Shown here: positions 7,641-10,518 of the stretch, piece by piece
How positions within the stretch are numbered: the stretch's first letter is position 1
How the letters are laid out: each line of letters begins with the position of its first letter
From: Draconibacterium sp.
GTDB taxonomy: Bacteria; Bacteroidota; Bacteroidia; Bacteroidales; Prolixibacteraceae
Reading direction: 5' to 3'
NCBI GenBank assembly: GCA_015493625.1
Contig: WGCT01000228.1
Location: forward strand, 1-10,518
DNA length: 10,518 nt
Position numbers and translations under genes: made by a program
The notes under the pieces: model-generated
What the model was told of the DNA's origin: nothing
The model's input: the letters and a program-made list of their open reading frames with translations, nothing else
Databases searched by the model: none

Positions 7641-8741
7641 CTATTTTTCAACGACCTCAAAAAGGCCATCCTGATTTACCGATAGTTTTAACCCCCGTTC
7701 AGTTTTTAATGTAGCTGTAAAAATATGACCATTTACATTCATGTTGTACAAAATATACGCCCCCGATTCTGTTTTTGTCGACTGGTGTATTTTTAACATG
7801 GAAAGTGTTTGTGCATAATTGCCTGTTTTCTTTCGATATTCTTGCTGTTTGTAGTAGATAAACCACAAGTATTTGGCAAACTTTTCTTCGTTGGGCATTA
7901 GAAAATTAACCGGACTCTCGCCAACCTTATTCGACGAAAATTGAACCAGCCCCCAACGCTCGGGATAGTGCATATTAACAACGCCCTGCGCACTCCAAAC
8001 CCAGTTATTTGCTGCAACGGGTTTTCGGGTTTGCTTATCTTTTTTCCTGAAATATCGCCCGTGAGCAACCTCGGTATTCCATTGAACCCGCGAGAAATTG
8101 ACTTTCCAATAGCTTTGGTTTTTGGGCATTACGTACTCTTTGTAGTCGGTTAACGATTTAAACGGAATGGCAACTTCAACACACCACTTTTTGTCTATAT
8201 CGTCGGGATTATTAAGTGTGCCATCGACAAAAACAGCACTTTTAAATCCTTTTATATTCCAGTCTTCAACTGCTCTTCCTCCATTTCGGTAGGGTTTTGG
8301 AATAAACAGGTCGAACAATGTATTTTGTGCATTTAGTTCAAATTCAAAATAGTTGTGTGTATCGCGCGTGGGGTCGATAAAAATTTCAAAATCATTTTCC
8401 CGAAAAACAATCTGGTCGTGAGTATTATAATAGGTCCATATATGAGGTTCTTCAAGTTCGGCAAAAATGTATAAATAGTAGCTGTCCCAGAGCATTTTAA
8501 AACGTGTTCTATATGTTGGTTCCGGTTTTAAATCACCTTCAATATCTTGAAAATATTCCGACCATTTCGCTTTTTGCCACGAAGTTTCGTCGGCTTTCCC
8601 GTCGATATCTATTTTTGATATGGTTTTATAAACCACGTAATTCCGTACCGGACTCATTAAATGTTTGTACCCGTCCCACATTTTTTGCGAAAAACCGAAC
8701 GTGGAAATCAGGAGTAGGACACAAAGAAAAGACAACCGCAT
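7641..8741 (-). CDS. Secreted CBM9-like carbohydrate-binding protein
   Basis: This 366-residue protein starts with a classical signal peptide (MRLSFLCVLLLISTFGFSQ, cleavage near 18-19). Residues 40-268 look like a carbohydrate-binding family 9-like domain: the opening IDIDGKADETSWQKA, a central 'FRENDFEIFIDPTRDTHNYFEFELNA' block (113-138), the 'KKWCVEVAIPFKSL' strand (184-197), and the family's closing HYPERWGLVQF (258-268). Residues 285-366 form an extra region with a helix and then short strands, including KTGNYAQTLSML. It is the first gene of a two-gene minus-strand unit with the TIM-barrel protein, suggesting both act on the same glycan outside the cytoplasm or in the envelope. Ligand is unknown. 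ATG 8741 is chosen because it begins the signal peptide directly; no Shine-Dalgarno is seen. Confidence 0.82.
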   Translation of the reverse strand: MRLSFLCVLLLISTFGFSQKMWDGYKHLMSPVRNYVVYKTISKIDIDGKADETSWQKAKWSEYFQDIEGDLKPEPTYRTRFKMLWDSYYLYIFAELEEPHIWTYYNTHDQIVFRENDFEIFIDPTRDTHNYFEFELNAQNTLFDLFIPKPYRNGGRAVEDWNIKGFKSAVFVDGTLNNPDDIDKKWCVEVAIPFKSLTDYKEYVMPKNQSYWKVNFSRVQWNTEVAHGRYFRKKDKQTRKPVAANNWVWSAQGVVNMHYPERWGLVQFSSNKVGESPVNFLMPNEEKFAKYLWFIYYKQQEYRKKTGNYAQTLSMLKIHQSTKTESGAYILYNMNVNGHIFTATLKTERGLKLSVNQDGLFEVVEK

Positions 8742-8762
8742 TGTAACTGTTTTATTGTTGGG

Positions 8763-8770
8763 TAAAGATA
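8763..8770 (-). promoter_or_regulatory. Possible -7 element for the CBM9/TIM-barrel unit
   Basis: On the minus strand TATCTTTA differs by one base from TAnnTTTG and lies 21 bases before the ATG at 8741. No convincing TTTG is found at the -33 position, so this is a weak call. Confidence 0.25.
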
Positions 8771-8925
8771 AACTAAAAGTGTTAAATCTCCTGACCCCGA
8801 TTCATATTTGTGCGCAGTATGTATTCGTTGTTTTGTGAAGAAAAACTTAAATTGTTGGGTTTTTGATGAATTGTGCAGATGTGGTGAAAAGTTATACGTA
8901 ATTTTAATATCTCAAAATATTTTTC

Positions 8926-9753
8926 ATGGAAGATAAACAAATATCTGTTTTTAAGCTTCTTGCAACTGCCGGCAATGCTATTTTGGAAGTGTACAGCGGC
9001 AACGATTTTAAAGCAAAATTGAAACCGGATAATACGCCGGTTACTATTGCCGATAAAATGTCGAGTGCAATTTTAAACAGCGGTTTAAAGAAGTTATTCC
9101 CCGAAATTAATATTATTGACGAGGAGAATGAAATTCCGGAGTATGAAGAGCGGAAAAGCTGGCCTCAGTTTTTTCTTATCGACCCCTTAGACGGCACAAA
9201 AGAGTTCATTCACCGAAACGGAGAATTTTGCATTAATCTTGCACGTATTAGCGGATCGAGCCCCGTTGAGGGCTGGATTTATCACCCTTTAAATAAACGC
9301 GGCTGGTATTGTAAAAAAGATAATGGAATATTTCAGTTTAATGCTGCCGGAGAATTTTCGAAAGTAAACAAACGAGTTGCAGAAAGCAAAAAAATACGAA
9401 TTGTAACCAGTCGTTCGTTCTTTAAACCACTTGAAGCTCAAATAATTGATGAGATAAAAAAAAGCTATCCTGTTGAAATTATTCATCGGGGAAGTTCGTT
9501 AAAACAGATCGATATTATTTTGGGGAATGCCGACATGTATTTAAAAGCCGGTCCGTGTTCGGAGTGGGACACGGCACCCGGCCAGCTTATGGTTGAAGAG
9601 TTTGGCGGAAAAGTATTCCGGCAAAGCAACTTCGAAACGGTTATTTATAACAAAAAAAATATGATTAGTCCTCACTTTGTTATGCTCAACTCGAAACTGA
9701 ATACCCCCGGATTTATTCGTTTCCTTGAGCAAATTATTAGCCACTTTCGGTAG
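8926..9753 (+). CDS. cysQ: 3'(2'),5'-bisphosphate nucleotidase, inositol monophosphatase family
   Basis: The 275-residue protein has the metal-dependent phosphatase motifs of the inositol monophosphatase superfamily: DEENE (65-69), IDPLDGTKEF (85-94) and SEWDTAPGQLMVEEFGG (212-228, with D215). The Lys-Glu-Phe after DPLDGT and the EWDTAPG form are typical of CysQ rather than of inositol or fructose phosphatases. CysQ hydrolyses 3'-phosphoadenosine 5'-phosphate to AMP and phosphate in the cytoplasm, removing a by-product of sulfate assimilation, sulfation and acyl-carrier-protein modification. Length is normal. It stands alone: no sulfate-activation genes are within view. It is divergent from the CBM9 gene across a 184-base spacer in which no good promoter could be assigned. 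The ATG follows an A/T-rich stretch without a Shine-Dalgarno. Confidence 0.88.
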   Translation: MEDKQISVFKLLATAGNAILEVYSGNDFKAKLKPDNTPVTIADKMSSAILNSGLKKLFPEINIIDEENEIPEYEERKSWPQFFLIDPLDGTKEFIHRNGEFCINLARISGSSPVEGWIYHPLNKRGWYCKKDNGIFQFNAAGEFSKVNKRVAESKKIRIVTSRSFFKPLEAQIIDEIKKSYPVEIIHRGSSLKQIDIILGNADMYLKAGPCSEWDTAPGQLMVEEFGGKVFRQSNFETVIYNKKNMISPHFVMLNSKLNTPGFIRFLEQIISHFR

Positions 9754-9873
9754 CCCGAAAACCTAAGTGGATTGAGGATATTATGTTTACAACAATAAAA
9801 AAAGAGGAAGTTGCAAACAACATCTTGTGTAAAACTCGCGTTTAAAAAGGCGGCTCAACCGTACCAATTTGTG

Positions 9874-9881
9874 TACTTTTA
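9874..9881 (+). promoter_or_regulatory. Possible -7 element for the SPOR lipoprotein gene
   Basis: TACTTTTA resembles TAnnTTTG with one mismatch and lies 30 bases before the ATG at 9912. The expected TTTG about 19 bases further upstream is missing, so support is weak. Confidence 0.3.
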
Positions 9882-9896
9882 CTCTGTAATAAATTG

Positions 9897-9904
9897 AAAA
9901 GGAG
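9897..9904 (+). promoter_or_regulatory. Shine-Dalgarno of the SPOR lipoprotein gene
   Basis: AAAAGGAG is followed by a 7-base spacer and ATG 9912. It decides the start: the frame is also open from TTG 9894, but that codon lies upstream of the ribosome-binding site and would put extra residues in front of an otherwise normal lipoprotein signal. Confidence 0.65.
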
Positions 9905-9911
9905 TTTTACC

Positions 9912-10391
9912 ATGAAAAAAATAGTTTTTATATCAGTAATTGTTGTTTTTGCTTTTGCTTCTTGCAAAACCACAAAGCAACCTGCCCAGTCGAAATACAC
10001 AACTGACCCTGCTACCGAAACAAAAGTATTTTCGGTGCCTGCCCCGGGAGCTGAAACCGAAACAAAGAATGTAGAAAAAGTTCCCGAAGAGAAACCAATA
10101 GCCATGCGAAAAGAGCAGGTTACTTTTACTCAACAAGAAGACAGAAACAGCAATGAGAACAACACCTATTTTGTAATTATTGGTTCGTTTGGCCAGTTAG
10201 ATAATGCAAAAAACTACCGCGAAACATTACTTAACGAAGGTTTTACACCAATTATTCTACACAGCGAAACAGGTTATTACCGGGTTTGTGTCGACTCGTT
10301 TAAAAACGAAACCGAAGCCCGGAGCCGCGTATCAAAATTACGTCAGGCATATCCAAAGTATTCCGATGTTTGGCTGTTAATAAAAGAATAA
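9912..10391 (+). CDS. SPOR-domain lipoprotein
   Basis: The 159-residue protein starts with a lipoprotein signal (MKKIVFISVIVVFAFASC) whose FASC lipobox places the lipidated cysteine at residue 18. A low-complexity linker rich in Thr, Pro, Glu and Lys (about 19-82) is followed by a C-terminal SPOR domain (about 84-159: YFVIIGSFGQLDNAKNYRETL ... GYYRVCVDSFKNETEARSRV). SPOR domains bind denuded glycan strands of peptidoglycan, usually at division sites; with the lipid anchor the protein should link a membrane, probably the outer one, to the wall. In Bacteroidota such small SPOR lipoproteins are common and mostly uncharacterised. It appears to be a single-gene unit, with its own Shine-Dalgarno and a terminator 41 bases downstream. 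Confidence 0.85.
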   Translation: MKKIVFISVIVVFAFASCKTTKQPAQSKYTTDPATETKVFSVPAPGAETETKNVEKVPEEKPIAMRKEQVTFTQQEDRNSNENNTYFVIIGSFGQLDNAKNYRETLLNEGFTPIILHSETGYYRVCVDSFKNETEARSRVSKLRQAYPKYSDVWLLIKE

Positions 10392-10431
10392 CAAAAATCT
10401 AAATTAAAATTTATTCGATTCGATTATAATT

Positions 10432-10460
10432 AAGTGCTGCATCTTGCGGCACTTTTTGTT
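10432..10460 (+). terminator. Rho-independent terminator after the SPOR lipoprotein gene
   Basis: Stem AGTGCTGC (10433-10440) pairs with GCGGCACT (10446-10453) over 8 bp with one G:T pair and a 5-base loop, and a T-rich tail follows (TTTTTGTTT to 10460). It lies 41 bases after the stop codon at 10391. Confidence 0.85.
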
Positions 10461-10518
10461 TCTAATAAACCAATGTTATAGTTTGTTAAAAAACTTTGCA
10501 AAATGTTCTCTTTTATTC

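Noticed and set aside
8742..8925. A regulatory element in the divergent spacer between the CBM9-like gene and cysQ
   Set aside because: No inverted repeat, riboswitch motif or full TTTG/TAnnTTTG pair could be found on either strand; only a weak -7-like site for the minus strand.
9783..9845. A 20-codon open frame (MFTTIKKEEVANN...) between cysQ and the SPOR lipoprotein gene
   Set aside because: No ribosome-binding site, no recognisable motif, and a frame this short is expected by chance.
9894..9911. TTG at 9894 as start of the SPOR lipoprotein
   Set aside because: The Shine-Dalgarno at 9897-9904 lies after it, and ATG 9912 starts a standard lipoprotein signal.
10503..10518. ATG followed by five open codons at the right edge, possibly a new gene start
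   Set aside because: Too little sequence remains to show coding character, and no clear promoter or Shine-Dalgarno precedes it.

Overview
The window reads as a chromosomal piece of an anaerobic Bacteroidota bacterium, possibly of the Marinilabiliales/Prolixibacteraceae type (inference). The evidence is moderate A+T content, A/T-rich start regions mostly without Shine-Dalgarno sequences, a Bacteroidota-style promoter (TTTG, then TAAATTTG), secreted proteins with the typical '...FGFSQ' signal end, and a small SPOR-domain lipoprotein.

Left two thirds (about 200-6530, + strand): a methionine-supply operon. A promoter leads into a SAM-I (S-box) riboswitch. Next come three tightly packed genes: a COG1900/DUF39 homocysteine-biosynthesis protein, a NIL-domain dicluster ferredoxin, and a UPF0280/COG2122 ApbE-like protein. 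After a 74-base spacer holding an imperfect hairpin comes a full-length cobalamin-dependent methionine synthase (metH). The first three are the families described in methanogens and some other anaerobes for making homocysteine directly from aspartate semialdehyde and sulfide, bypassing acylhomoserine sulfhydrylation. MetH would then methylate the homocysteine, and the riboswitch would shut the set down when SAM is plentiful. A strong 20-bp hairpin ends the block.

Middle (6556-8741, - strand): a two-gene unit encoding a secreted CBM9-like protein and, 5 bases downstream, an exported TIM-barrel protein resembling DUF187/GHL10 glycosidases. It converges on metH. No SusC/SusD pair, regulator or sulfatase is visible beside it.

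Right (8926-10460, + strand): a cysQ-like 3'(2'),5'-bisphosphate nucleotidase of the inositol monophosphatase family, then a SPOR-domain lipoprotein with its own Shine-Dalgarno sequence and a clear intrinsic terminator. No mobile element, CRISPR array, tRNA or rRNA was seen. The most interesting part is the riboswitch-controlled homocysteine/MetH operon: its protein families are known, but the chemistry (sulfur carrier, role of the ApbE-like protein) and its use in Bacteroidota are poorly characterised.
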